Positions 41,546 through 52,516 of a stretch of DNA of 64,000 nucleotides are shown here, piece after piece. The DNA lies in assembly GCF_009848505.1 (NCBI RefSeq), contig NZ_WWDL01000031.1, positions 1 to 64,000 on the forward strand, given 5' to 3'. The position numbers and the translations under genes were made by a program. Position 1 is the stretch's first letter; every line of letters starts with the position of its first letter. The notes under the pieces were generated by a model that was given only the letters and a program-made list of their open reading frames with translations, was not told where the DNA came from and searched no databases. The DNA comes from Muricoccus harenae. Its GTDB lineage: Bacteria > Pseudomonadota > Alphaproteobacteria > Acetobacterales > Acetobacteraceae.

Positions 41546-42233
41546 TCACGCCGCCGTTCGGGCGCAGGTCTCCTGCTGCCAGACCTCGAAAGCCTCGGCG
41601 CGGGCATGCCGATACTGGGGGGCGGTCATGAGGTGCGGACGCGGTGGGAAGTGACCGTAGATCATGCTGTGCGCCGATAGGAACCGCTGTGCCTGCCTGG
41701 GTGACTTGAAGCGCTGCATCAGCCGCTCCCGGCGTCGGGTTAGCCGATGCGAGTTCTCGGCACGATTGTTGAGGTAGCGGCTGTTCCGGTGCCGCACATC
41801 AGGCAGGATCTCGCGCTTCGCCGCGCCGTGCCTGCGAAGCCCATCGGTGACGATGCGCTTCGGCTTGTAGTTCAGGCCGCCCAGCAGGCGCTTGAAGAAG
41901 CGCTCGGCCGCGGTCGCGTTCCGCCGGCCCTGCACCAGGATGTCGAGCACAACCCCGTGCTGATCCACCCCGCGCCACATGCAGGAAGACCTCGTCGAGG
42001 TGCCAGGTGCCGCCTGTCCTCGGCCGGCGCCGGCGCAGCTTCCGAGCGAAGTTGGCCCCGAACCTCAGGCCCCCTGCCGGATGCTCTCGTGGGTAACCGC
42101 GATCCCGCGCCTCGGCCAGGATCAGCTCAACGTCCCGCAGGCTGAGGCTGAAGACATGATAAAGCCATACGGCCTGGCCGATGATCTCGGCCGGAAAGCG
42201 GTAGCCAGGGTAGGTGGCGAGGTCGGGCTGCAT
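41546..42233 (-). pseudogene. IS6-family transposase, multiple frameshifts and internal deletion
   Basis: Starts around MQPDLATYPGYRFPAEIIG and carries IS6/IS26-type sequence through SLSLRDVELILAEARDRGY. It then runs out of frame for some 15 codons (the true continuation GIAVTHESIRQ lies in another frame), returns at LRFGANFARKLRRRRPR and reaches the first catalytic Asp in WHLDEV. There about seven codons are missing and the frame shifts again to WRGVDQHGVVLDILVQGRR. The second Asp (RIVTDGL) and the Glu (NNRAENSHR) remain. Three lesions make it inactive. Flanking terminal repeats could not be identified. It lies between the sugar dehydrogenase and gyrB. Confidence 0.85.
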
Positions 42234-42508
42234 ACCGCCAGCTTGGCCCAGCCACCTCGTTCCGGACAGAGACTGCCAATTTCGCAATGGCCCAGCGGGC
42301 CTTCATAGGCCCGGTTCATAGCCCCGGAGCGGTCTCGCCGGGAGTTGCGGAACGCCGTGTCATCAACGTTGTCACCGCCCAGGCCTCGGACGACGTCAGT
42401 GCGGCGGTCGGCCCGCTATGGGACCGACCGCCGCGAAAAGGTTGCGAAATCAGCAATCCGCGTCAGCGAGCACCAGGGACAAGTTCACTGGCACCTTACA
42501 ACAAATCC

Positions 42509-45028
<2,520 letters not shown>

Positions 45029-45127
45029 CTATCCCTGCCAATATAAGGATTCCGCGCGCGCGAAGCCATGGGTGAGCGGACGGTTGCGGCCCGGAAATCA
45101 AGGATTTCGCCTGCCGGCAGCCCCAGT

Positions 45128-46300
45128 TTATCCTGCCACCGGCGCCGGGAAGTCCGAATCTCCCACGACGCCCTCAGCCCCGATGGAGAACCCCTCCGCC
45201 ACACCCCGCAGGGAGGCGAAGACGCCCGGCTCCGTCCCCGTCAGGAAGCTCTGCGCCGGCAGGGCCGCCAGGGCGGCAAAGAGGGCCTCCCGCCGCACCA
45301 CGTCCAGATGGGCGGCAATCTCGTCCAGCAGCAGCAACGGGGCGAAGCCGCGGGCCGCTGCGATCAGCGCCGAATGCGCCAACACGGTCGAGATGAGCAG
45401 CGCCTTCTGCTCCCCTGTGGAGCACAGCTCGGCCGGCACGCCCTTGGGCAGGTGGGAGAGCCGCAGGTCGCAGCGATGCGGCCCGCCCAGCGTCATCCCG
45501 GCCGCCGCATCGCGCCCCCGGCGGGCCTTCAGGGCCTCCCGCAACCCATCCTCCACCTGCAGGGCGGAACGGCTCTCCAGCGCGGCCGCCGTCTCGCATT
45601 CCAGAGCACAGAGGGCGGCCGGGAAGGCGCCTGCCAACCCCTTCGCCAGGGCACTGTTCAGCCGGGCGATCAGGGACCGCCTGGCGGCCGTCAGCGCCAC
45701 GCCATGGCGGGCCATGGCATCCTCCAGCCCATCCAGCCAGCGCGGCTCGGCGCGCCCGCCCTCGCGCCCCTCGGCCAGAAGCCGGTTGCGCTGGGACATG
45801 GCGTTCTCGTAGGCCGAGACCTCCCGCGCGTGGTTCGGGTCCAGCCCCCAGACCAGACGGTCCAGGAAGCGGCGGCGGCCAGAGGCGGCCTCCTGGAACA
45901 GCCGGTCCATCTGCGGCGTCAGCCAGACCGCCGCCACCATCCGCCCCAACTCCGCCTGGGACCTCACGGGGGCGCCGTCCAGCCGGAAGGCGCGCTTGTC
46001 AGGGGGACCGTCATGGGCGGTCCCGGTGCCCAGGTCGAAGCTGCCCTCGGGCCCCTCGAAGCGCCCGGAGACGGCCCAGGGCAGTGCATCCTCGCCGACA
46101 TGGCGGCCAAGCTCGGCAATCTTCGCCCCCCGCAGCCCCCGACCTGGCCCCAGGAGGCTGATCGCCTCCAGCAGGTTTGTCTTACCCGAGCCGTTCTCGC
46201 CCGCAATCACGACAATGCCGGCCGAGAACCGCAGTGTGGCTCGCGCATGGTTGCGGAAATCCTGCAACTGCAGGCGCGTCAGGCGGAGAGAGGGAGTCAC
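45128..46300 (-). CDS. recF: RecF recombination/repair ATPase
   Basis: A 390-residue SMC-like ABC ATPase that loads RecA at gaps through RecFOR. Walker A is GENGSGKTNLLEAI at about residue 35, the signature is ELCSTGEQKALLIS and Walker B is PLLLLDEIAAHLD. The N-terminal LRLTRLQLQDFRNHA is family-typical. The start is GTG 46300 (reads MTPSLRL), with no strong Shine-Dalgarno. It lies between dnaN and gyrB in the conserved order. Confidence 0.95.
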   Translation of the reverse strand: MTPSLRLTRLQLQDFRNHARATLRFSAGIVVIAGENGSGKTNLLEAISLLGPGRGLRGAKIAELGRHVGEDALPWAVSGRFEGPEGSFDLGTGTAHDGPPDKRAFRLDGAPVRSQAELGRMVAAVWLTPQMDRLFQEAASGRRRFLDRLVWGLDPNHAREVSAYENAMSQRNRLLAEGREGGRAEPRWLDGLEDAMARHGVALTAARRSLIARLNSALAKGLAGAFPAALCALECETAAALESRSALQVEDGLREALKARRGRDAAAGMTLGGPHRCDLRLSHLPKGVPAELCSTGEQKALLISTVLAHSALIAAARGFAPLLLLDEIAAHLDVVRREALFAALAALPAQSFLTGTEPGVFASLRGVAEGFSIGAEGVVGDSDFPAPVAG

Positions 46301-46408
46301 GGAAGGACAGGGCCAGCAAAAAGGATCTCGCCAGCCACGCCGCCAGCGGGGGAGCCGTCACATGGGGGCAGGATCACCTTCCCCGGCCAACGGCATCCCA
46401 ACCCAGAT

Positions 46409-46439
46409 GGCGCCGCGGGGCGCCCCATCAAGCGGCGCC
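46409..46439 (-). terminator. possible hairpin after dnaN
   Basis: GGCGCCGC (46409-46416) and GCGGCGCC (46432-46439) form a perfect 8-base stem whose loop itself contains the palindrome GGGGCGCCCC. It sits just past the dnaN stop on the minus strand. There is no T-tract, so it may only attenuate transcription into recF. Confidence 0.35.
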
Positions 46440-46442
46440 GGG

Positions 46443-47570
46443 TCAGACCCGCATCGGCATCAGGACGTAGAGCGCCTCGGGCTTAGAGGCGTCCTGCACG
46501 ATGGTCGGCGCGGAGCCGTCCGAGAAGCGGAACTCCAACTGCCCGTCCACCTGATCGGTGATGTCCTTCAGGTAGCGCGCCTGGAAGCCGATCTCGAGCG
46601 GCGCGGCGTCATAGACCACCGTATCGCCGTCCAGCTCCTCCTGCGCCTGCCCCTGCTCGGGCGAGGCGGCGGTGAGGAGCAGGCGGTTCTTCTCCAGCGA
46701 GAGCTTCACCGGACGCGAGCGCTCGCTGCTGATGGCCGCCACACGGTCCACGGCGGCGGCGAAGGCGGTCTTGTCCACCGAGAGGATGCGGTCGTTCCCC
46801 TTAGGGATCACCCGCTCATAGTCCGGGAAGGTGCCGTCGATCAGCTTGCTGGTGAGGGTGACGGTGCCGAGCTTCACCTGCAACTTCGTGTCCGAAAGCC
46901 GCATCTCGATCTCGTCCATCGTCTCCTCGGCCAGCTTGCGCAGCTCGGTGACGGTCTTGCGGGGAACAATCACACCCGGCATGCCGGCCGCCCCATCGGG
47001 CAGGGCCTCCTCCACGCGGGCCAGCCGGTGGCCGTCGGTCGCCACGGCGCGCAGCACCTTCACGCCATCCACCTCGGTCGCGTGGAGATAAATGCCGTTG
47101 AGGTAGTAGCGCGTCTCCTCGGTGGAGATCGCGAAGCGAGTGCGGTCCACCAGGTCCCGCAGCATCCCGGCGCCAACGGAGAACTTATGCGGCAGCTTGC
47201 CCTCGGTCATGGAGGGGAAGTCCTCCACGGGCAACACCATCAGGCTGGTGCTGTAGCGCCCGGCGCGCAGCGCCAGCGGGGCATCGCCGCCCTTGTGGTC
47301 CAGCTCGACCTTCGCGCCCTCGGGCAGCTTGCGCACGATCTCGAACAGGGTCGCGGCCGGTGCGGTGCAGCGACCCTCGCGCGCCACCTCGACGCCGGAG
47401 ACCTCCTCGATGATCGCGATTTCCATGTCGGTCGCAGTCAGGCGCAGCCCGGCCTGGCCGGCATCCAGAAGCACATTGGCCAGGATGGGGATCGTATTCC
47501 GCCGCTCCACCACGCTTTGGACATGGGCGAGGGCCTTCAGGAGCACCGCCCGGTCCACCGTGAACTTCAT
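46443..47570 (-). CDS. dnaN: DNA polymerase III beta sliding clamp
   Basis: A 375-residue clamp that encircles DNA and tethers polymerase III. Three repeated clamp domains of about 120 residues are visible, from MKFTVDRAVLLKALAHVQSVV to the C-terminal ALYVLMPMRV, which is near-invariant in the family. ATG 47570 gives the conserved MKF start; an in-frame ATG three codons upstream (47579) is less likely. It follows dnaA by about 100 bases, as in most bacteria. Confidence 0.97.
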   Translation of the reverse strand: MKFTVDRAVLLKALAHVQSVVERRNTIPILANVLLDAGQAGLRLTATDMEIAIIEEVSGVEVAREGRCTAPAATLFEIVRKLPEGAKVELDHKGGDAPLALRAGRYSTSLMVLPVEDFPSMTEGKLPHKFSVGAGMLRDLVDRTRFAISTEETRYYLNGIYLHATEVDGVKVLRAVATDGHRLARVEEALPDGAAGMPGVIVPRKTVTELRKLAEETMDEIEMRLSDTKLQVKLGTVTLTSKLIDGTFPDYERVIPKGNDRILSVDKTAFAAAVDRVAAISSERSRPVKLSLEKNRLLLTAASPEQGQAQEELDGDTVVYDAAPLEIGFQARYLKDITDQVDGQLEFRFSDGSAPTIVQDASKPEALYVLMPMRV

Positions 47571-47668
47571 CGCCGCCATCCCCGCAACGCTGTGGGGGGC
47601 GAAAACCCCCCGGAAGAACCTCGTATCATTATGAAAACGCGGCGTGAAGCCTGGGCCGGATCAGGCCC

Positions 47669-49147
47669 TCAGGTCTCCAGCATGCGGCGGAGCAGTTCCA
47701 CGTCCTCGGCGAAGCCGGCATCCCCCTGCATCAGCTCCGCCACACGAGAGACGGCATGCATCACCGTGGTGTGGTCGCGGTTGCCGAAGCGCCGTCCGAT
47801 CTCGGGCAGGGAGCGGGAGGTGAGCTGTTTGGAAAGATACATCGCCACCTGTCGCGGCCGGGCCACATTCCGCGCCCGGCGAGCCGAAGACATATCCGTC
47901 AGGCGGATATTGTAATGCTCGGCGACCCGCTTCTGGATCTCCTCGATCGTTACCCGGCGGTCATGGGCGCGCAGGATGTCGTGCAGCACCTCCTGGCAGG
48001 ATTCCAGCGTCACCGGCCGCCCGAACAGGTTCGCATGGGCGATCAGCCGGTTCAGCGCCCCCTCCAGCTCGCGCACATTGGAGGTGATCTTATGGGCCAG
48101 GAATTCCAGCACCCGCGCGGGCACGTCCACGCCGGCGGCCGAAGCCTTGGACTCCAGGATCGAGATGCGCAGTTCGTAGGTGGTGGCGTGGATATCAGCC
48201 ACCATGCCGCAGCCCAGCCGCGTCCGCAGCCGATCCTCCAGCCCTGCCAGGTCGCTCGGCGGTTTGTCGGAGGAGACGACGATCTGCTTGCCCTGGTCCA
48301 CCAGCGCATTGAAGGTGTGGAAGAACTCCTCCTGCGTGTTGTCCTTGCCGATCAGGAACTGCAGGTCGTCGATCATCAGCACGTCGACGGAACGGAGGCT
48401 CTCCTTGAACTCCATCGTGGATTGCGAACGCAGCGCCGCAATGAAGCGGTACATGAACTTCTCGGCGCTCATATAGGCGACCGAGCGCCCTGCCCCGCCC
48501 AGCTGCGGCTCCCGGATCGCCCAGGCGATCGAATGCATCAGATGCGTCTTGCCCAACCCGACGCCGCCATAGAGGAAGAGCGGGTTGAAGCCCGGGGAAT
48601 TCGGCTTCTCCGCCACGCGCCGTGCGCAGGCATGGGCGAATTCGTTGGGCTTGCCGACGATGAAGCTGTCGAAGGTGAAGCGCGGATCCAGCGGCGCAGC
48701 CCATTCGCCGCGCGGATCGGGCTTGGGCGCCTCGGCGCGCATTTCGCTGACTGGACGCGCCACGGCGAGCGACTCTGCCAGCCCGGCGCCGTCCGGCGCG
48801 CTGGCCACCTCCGCCTCCGCCGCCGCCTCGCGCGCCCCACCGGAGGGCGCCACGCGGATATCCACCCGGCGAATACCAAGTCCCTCGGCCTGCCAAAGCG
48901 CCCGCAGGCGGTCGCCATACTGGCCGCGCAGCCAGTCACGCAGGAAGCGAGTGGGAACATGCACTACCGCCTCCTCGCCTTCCACGCCCGCCAATGTCAG
49001 CTGGCGCAACCAGGTCCGGTATTCGGCCTCGCCCACTTCCTCGCGAAGACGGCCACGAATGCGCACCCAGGCCGCGTCCAGCCGCGCGTCCTCGGCGAGA
49101 CCCGCCGTCGGAGCTGCGGACGCGGCGTTGGCGTGCTGTTCCGGCAT
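47669..49147 (-). CDS. dnaA: chromosomal replication initiator DnaA
   Basis: A 492-residue AAA+ initiator. Domain I is around residues 18-100 (EAEYRTWLRQLTLAGVEGEE). A variable linker, domain II, is Ala/Glu-rich. Domain III starts near 165 with FTFDSFIVGKPNEFAHACAR, Walker A YGGVGLGKTHLMHS and Walker B DVLMIDDLQFLIGK. Domain IV ends with the DnaA-box-binding signature GNRDHTTVMHAVSRV. ATG 49147 is chosen (an in-frame GTG lies three codons upstream). No clear cluster of DnaA boxes was found beside the gene, so the origin may lie elsewhere, as in other alphaproteobacteria. Confidence 0.97.
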   Translation of the reverse strand: MPEQHANAASAAPTAGLAEDARLDAAWVRIRGRLREEVGEAEYRTWLRQLTLAGVEGEEAVVHVPTRFLRDWLRGQYGDRLRALWQAEGLGIRRVDIRVAPSGGAREAAAEAEVASAPDGAGLAESLAVARPVSEMRAEAPKPDPRGEWAAPLDPRFTFDSFIVGKPNEFAHACARRVAEKPNSPGFNPLFLYGGVGLGKTHLMHSIAWAIREPQLGGAGRSVAYMSAEKFMYRFIAALRSQSTMEFKESLRSVDVLMIDDLQFLIGKDNTQEEFFHTFNALVDQGKQIVVSSDKPPSDLAGLEDRLRTRLGCGMVADIHATTYELRISILESKASAAGVDVPARVLEFLAHKITSNVRELEGALNRLIAHANLFGRPVTLESCQEVLHDILRAHDRRVTIEEIQKRVAEHYNIRLTDMSSARRARNVARPRQVAMYLSKQLTSRSLPEIGRRFGNRDHTTVMHAVSRVAELMQGDAGFAEDVELLRRMLET

Positions 49148-49279
49148 GCGATCCACCCCTGAGCCCCTGTTCCGCCCGGCGTCACCCCCGGACGGTCCCT
49201 GCAACACAAAGCGTAACTTGCGGTGCCAGCTACCGTAAACGCCAAACACGTTCCCGGTAGACACACCACAAGCACACAG

Positions 49280-49315
49280 AAACGCGCCACGGCGCACAAG
49301 CACCGTGACGCGTTT
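49280..49315 (-). terminator. long hairpin between rpsT and dnaA
   Basis: On the minus strand AAACGCG-T-CACGG pairs with CCGTG-G-CGCGTTT through a 10-base loop. The T-G position can wobble, so the RNA stem is 13 base pairs and ends in TTTC. It lies downstream of the rpsT terminator and about 130 bases before dnaA. It would stop rpsT read-through into dnaA or act in the dnaA leader. Confidence 0.5.
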
Positions 49316-49349
49316 GCATCACGACTTTACTTGGAGATGACTTGTCGAA

Positions 49350-49367
49350 GAGCGCCCAAAGGCGCTC
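49350..49367 (-). terminator. rpsT terminator
   Basis: GAGCGCC-TTTG-GGCGCTC followed by TT (minus-strand sense) lies nine bases past the rpsT stop. It is a compact 7-base GC-rich stem typical of ribosomal protein gene ends. Confidence 0.65.
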
Positions 49368-49375
49368 CTGACTGA

Positions 49376-49648
49376 TCAGGCGGCTGCGCCGAGCGCCTTG
49401 ATCCGCGACGACAGCCGCGACAGCTTGCGCGCCACGGTGTTGTCGTGCGTTACGCCCTTGTCGGCGGCGCGCTGCAGCTCGGGCTGGGCAAGGCGGAACG
49501 CCTCCTGGGCCTTCCCCTTGTCACCACCCGTGATCGCGTCTTCGACGGCGCGCAGGAAGGTGCGGACGCGCGAGCGGCGGGCGCGGTTGCGCTCGACGCG
49601 CTTCTCGTTCTGCCGGATGCGCTTACGCGCGGAAGCGGTGTTCGCCAT
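49376..49648 (-). CDS. rpsT: 30S ribosomal protein S20
   Basis: A 90-residue highly basic protein of the small ribosomal subunit. The start [17 protein letters not shown] is the conserved S20 N-terminus, and [15 protein letters not shown] the conserved C-terminal helix. ATG 49648 is unambiguous from homology. Its position directly upstream of dnaA is usual in alphaproteobacteria and supports the taxonomic inference. It is followed by two hairpins before dnaA. Confidence 0.96.
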   Translation of the reverse strand: MANTASARKRIRQNEKRVERNRARRSRVRTFLRAVEDAITGGDKGKAQEAFRLAQPELQRAADKGVTHDNTVARKLSRLSSRIKALGAAA

Positions 49649-49767
49649 GGGCCTTGAGGATACCAGTCGAAATGTTCGCGGGATGCGATCCGCCGTGGGC
49701 GGCCGCAGGAAGGGGGGCGTTCTATCCACAGCCCCCCCAGGAGTCAAGGAAAGGAGTCGCCCCTTCC

Positions 49768-50547
49768 TCAGGCGTTGCGGAAGGCCGGTTTCCGCTTCTC
49801 GGCGAAGGCCGCCATTCCTTCCTTCTGGTCCGCCGTCGCGAAGAGGCTGTGGAACAGCCGCCGCTCCAGCCGAATGCCCTCGCGCTGCGGCAGTTCATAG
49901 GCGGCATTCACCGCCTCCTTCGCCATGGCGACCGAGGGCTGGGAATAGGCGGCGATCACCTCGCCCATCTTCACCGCCTCCTCCACCAGGCTCTCCACCG
50001 GCACCACGCGGGTGACGAGGTTGGCCCGCTCGGCCTCGGCGGCATCCATCATCCGGCCGGTCAGGATCATGTCCATCGCCTTGGACTTGCCGACCGCCCG
50101 GATCAGCCGCTGCGAGCCGCCGGCGCCGGGAATAATGCCCAGCTTGATCTCAGGCTGACCGAACTTCGCGTTCTCGGCGGCGATAATGATGTCGCACATC
50201 ATCGCCAGCTCGCAGCCACCGCCCAGCGCAAAGCCGGCAACCGCGGCGATCACCGGCTTCTTGATGGTGAGCACCGTCTCCCATTTGTTGCCGATGAAGT
50301 CCTCGAAATGCACCGCCGGATAGGTGCGGTCCTTCATCTCCTTGATGTCTGCGCCGGCGGCGAAGGCCTTCTCGCTGCCCGTCAGCACGATGGCACCTAC
50401 CGCAGGATCGGAATCGAAGCCCCGCAGGGCCTGACCCACCTCGGTCATGAGCTGATCGCAGAGCGCGTTGAGGGCCGAGGGCCGGTCGAGCGTGATCAGC
50501 CCCACCTTGCCGCGCGTCTCCGCCTTGATCATCCCGTAATCGGCCAT
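49768..50547 (-). CDS. enoyl-CoA hydratase (crotonase family)
   Basis: A 259-residue crotonase-fold enzyme that hydrates 2-enoyl-CoA in beta-oxidation. Oxyanion-hole segments are [11 protein letters not shown] and [17 protein letters not shown]. The two catalytic glutamates are in GGGCELAM and [19 protein letters not shown]. The length and the C-terminal [10 protein letters not shown] are typical of short-chain enoyl-CoA hydratases. It lies upstream of rpsT on the same strand, an arrangement also common in related genomes. Confidence 0.93.
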   Translation of the reverse strand: MADYGMIKAETRGKVGLITLDRPSALNALCDQLMTEVGQALRGFDSDPAVGAIVLTGSEKAFAAGADIKEMKDRTYPAVHFEDFIGNKWETVLTIKKPVIAAVAGFALGGGCELAMMCDIIIAAENAKFGQPEIKLGIIPGAGGSQRLIRAVGKSKAMDMILTGRMMDAAEAERANLVTRVVPVESLVEEAVKMGEVIAAYSQPSVAMAKEAVNAAYELPQREGIRLERRLFHSLFATADQKEGMAAFAEKRKPAFRNA

Positions 50548-50653
50548 CTCGCCCTCCCTTGAAGGGCCGCAGGCTGTGGCGCGGCGAGTGCGCGGTCAAC
50601 CAGGGGCCCGATAACCTGCGCCGGAGAGCCCAAGGCTCCCCGGCCCCACCATC

Positions 50654-51604
50654 TCAGTCAGCGGTCACCCCAGCCGCCCGTGCCACCGGGCCCCAGGCGG
50701 CGTCCTGCGCGCGGATCGTCGCCGCCAGCTCGGCCCGGCTAGAGCCGACCGCCTCGGCCCCCAGCTCCCGCAGCCGCGCCGCCACGGCGGGGTCGCGCGC
50801 TAGGGCGATCATCGCCTCCTCCAGCCGCGCCGCCTGAGCCTCGGGCAGGCCACGCGGGCCAACCAGCGCCAGCCAGGTCTCGGCCACGAAGCCCGGCACG
50901 CTCTCGGCCACCACCGGCACCTCGGGCGCCAGGGCGGAGCGGGCGGGGGAAGCAATGGCCACGGCCCGCGCCCGCCCGTCCCGCGTCGGTGGCAGGCCGG
51001 TGACGACGGTATCGGTATAGAGGGCGATGGTGCCGGCCAGCAGGTCCGGCAGGGCCGGGCCGGTGCCGCGGTAATGCACGATCGTGCATTCACGCCCGAG
51101 CTCCCGCATCAGCAGCGACACGGCCAGGTGCTGCGTGGTGCCGGCGCCCGGCGTGCCGCAGGGCAGCGGCCCCTTCTCCAGCGCGGAGCGCAGCGAGGCG
51201 ATATCCGTGATGCCCGAGCGCGGCGAGGCCAGGAACACCACGGGAATGGCGGCGAAGCGGCTGATCGGGGTGAAATCCGCCAGCGGGTCGAAGGGCATGC
51301 TGCGATAGATATAGCGGTTGATCACCAACGGCCCCGCCGGCACGGCGCCTAGCGTGTTGCCGTCCGGCGCCGCCTTGGCCACCGCATCCGTTGCGATGTT
51401 GCCGCCCGCGCCCGTGCGGTTCTCCACCACCACGGTGCGCCCGAGGCGGGCGGCCAGCCCCTCCCCCATCACCCGGGAGAGCAGGTCGATCCCACCGCCG
51501 GGCGGGAAGCCGACGATCAGGCGGATGGGGGGCTGGGTCTGGGCGATGGCCTGCGGTGCGGCCAGCAGGGCCAGCGCCGCCACTGCGATTCGCAGCATGG
51601 GCAT
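50654..51604 (-). CDS. Bug/TctC-family periplasmic solute-binding protein
   Basis: A 316-residue Bug protein with a Sec-type signal peptide (MLRIAVAALALLAAPQAIAQ after the first residues). Motifs: QPPIRLIVGFPPGGGIDLLSR, VVENRTGAGGNIATDAVAK, VHYRGTGPALPDLLAG and TWLALVGPRGLP. The pocket segment GTPGAGTTQHLAVSLLM replaces the common YGSxGxGT. Cys residues in PCGTPG and ECTIVHY could form a disulfide. It begins 96 bases before the SIMPL-domain gene ends, on the same strand. Ligand unknown. Confidence 0.88.
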   Translation of the reverse strand: MPMLRIAVAALALLAAPQAIAQTQPPIRLIVGFPPGGGIDLLSRVMGEGLAARLGRTVVVENRTGAGGNIATDAVAKAAPDGNTLGAVPAGPLVINRYIYRSMPFDPLADFTPISRFAAIPVVFLASPRSGITDIASLRSALEKGPLPCGTPGAGTTQHLAVSLLMRELGRECTIVHYRGTGPALPDLLAGTIALYTDTVVTGLPPTRDGRARAVAIASPARSALAPEVPVVAESVPGFVAETWLALVGPRGLPEAQAARLEEAMIALARDPAVAARLRELGAEAVGSSRAELAATIRAQDAAWGPVARAAGVTAD

Positions 51605-51699
51605 TTCCTCCGGTTTGCCCGGAGGGTTCCGCCTGGCGGCACCCCCGTCAACGGGTGGGTGCGGCCGAAGCCCTGCCGGAAAACCGGCACGGGAAGGCT

Positions 51700-52407
51700 T
51701 CAGCGCGGCGCCAGCACCACCACGGCCTGCACCGTCGCCGGCACCACCAGGTCCTCGGCCTGCGCCACCGGTGGGGTCGCGGCGCGGGCGGATGCGGCCT
51801 GCATCATCATCGGGCGGGGCACCGCGATCTCGCTGGTCTCGAGCTGGACCTCGGCGATCCGCTCCACCTTCATCTCCATCTGCGCCGCCACCGCCTCGGC
51901 CCGCTGGCGCAGCGCGTCGAGCGCCAGGGAGGCCGCCTCCTGCCGGGCGGCACGGGTGGCCGGGCGGGTCAGGATATAGTTGATGCCGTCCACCACCAGG
52001 CCACGCGATTGAAGCGTGCCGACCAGTTCCAGCAGCTTCGCCGGCTCCGCGCCCCGCAGGTTCAGGGTCTGGCTGGCAACCCAGCGCGCCGGATCCTCCT
52101 GCCGATAGGTGCGGTAGCCGCCGGTGGAGGCCGTGATGCCGGAAACGCCGCGCGCCGCCTCCAACGCTGCGGTCATGGCGCGATTCACGCTTCCCTGCAC
52201 GCCGGCGGCAGTGGCTTCACGCGCCTCGAAACGCAGCACGGCACGCACCTCATCCGGTGCGCGGGTCACGTCTGCCGTTTCGGATAGGCGCAGCAAGGTC
52301 CCCGGTCCGGGGTAAATCGCGGGCACCTGGGCGACGGCGCTCCCAGGGAGGATCGAGGACGCAAGCAGCGACAGGGCGAGCGTGGCGGCCAAGGAAGTGC
52401 GTCGCAT
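51700..52407 (-). CDS. SIMPL-domain (DUF541) periplasmic protein
   Basis: A 235-residue exported protein with a long signal peptide (MRRTSLAATLALSLLASSIL, cut after SAVA). The mature part shows the SIMPL/DUF541 pattern: LLRLSETADVTRAPDEVRAV near the start, YRTYRQEDPARWVASQTLNL in the middle, and a C-terminal VQAVVVLAP strand. Family members of this kind form oligomeric periplasmic assemblies of unclear function, linked to oxidative-stress protection in a few species. ATG 52407 has GAGGA upstream. It is divergent from a Bug gene across a perfect palindrome. Confidence 0.8.
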   Translation of the reverse strand: MRRTSLAATLALSLLASSILPGSAVAQVPAIYPGPGTLLRLSETADVTRAPDEVRAVLRFEAREATAAGVQGSVNRAMTAALEAARGVSGITASTGGYRTYRQEDPARWVASQTLNLRGAEPAKLLELVGTLQSRGLVVDGINYILTRPATRAARQEAASLALDALRQRAEAVAAQMEMKVERIAEVQLETSEIAVPRPMMMQAASARAATPPVAQAEDLVVPATVQAVVVLAPR

Positions 52408-52439
52408 GAAACATCCTCTTCTCGAATATTCAGTTTCAG

Positions 52440-52461
52440 AGGTGGAAATGGCTTTCCACCT
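52440..52461. promoter_or_regulatory. perfect palindrome in a divergent promoter region
   Basis: AGGTGGAAA-TGGC-TTTCCACCT is a perfect 9-base inverted repeat midway between the start of the SIMPL gene (52407) and the start of the Bug gene (52517). Its core TGGAAA...TTTCCA resembles the IclR consensus TGGAAATNATTTCCA known from E. coli, with a four-base rather than a three-base centre. It is probably an operator governing one or both genes. Confidence 0.6.
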
Positions 52462-52516
52462 AATGGATGCCAGTGTCACGCTGCGGCCAACCAAGCAAGA
52501 CAAGGAGGATGCGTCC

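Noticed and set aside
41500-42500. IS26-type terminal inverted repeats around the IS6 transposase remnant
   Set aside because: No GGCACTGTTGCAAA-like or paired repeats could be found on both sides.
49140-49740. Possible oriC with DnaA boxes around dnaA-rpsT
   Set aside because: Only one near-match (CTATCCACA near 49,720) to TTATCCACA was seen; no cluster of boxes and no AT-rich unwinding element, so no origin is called.
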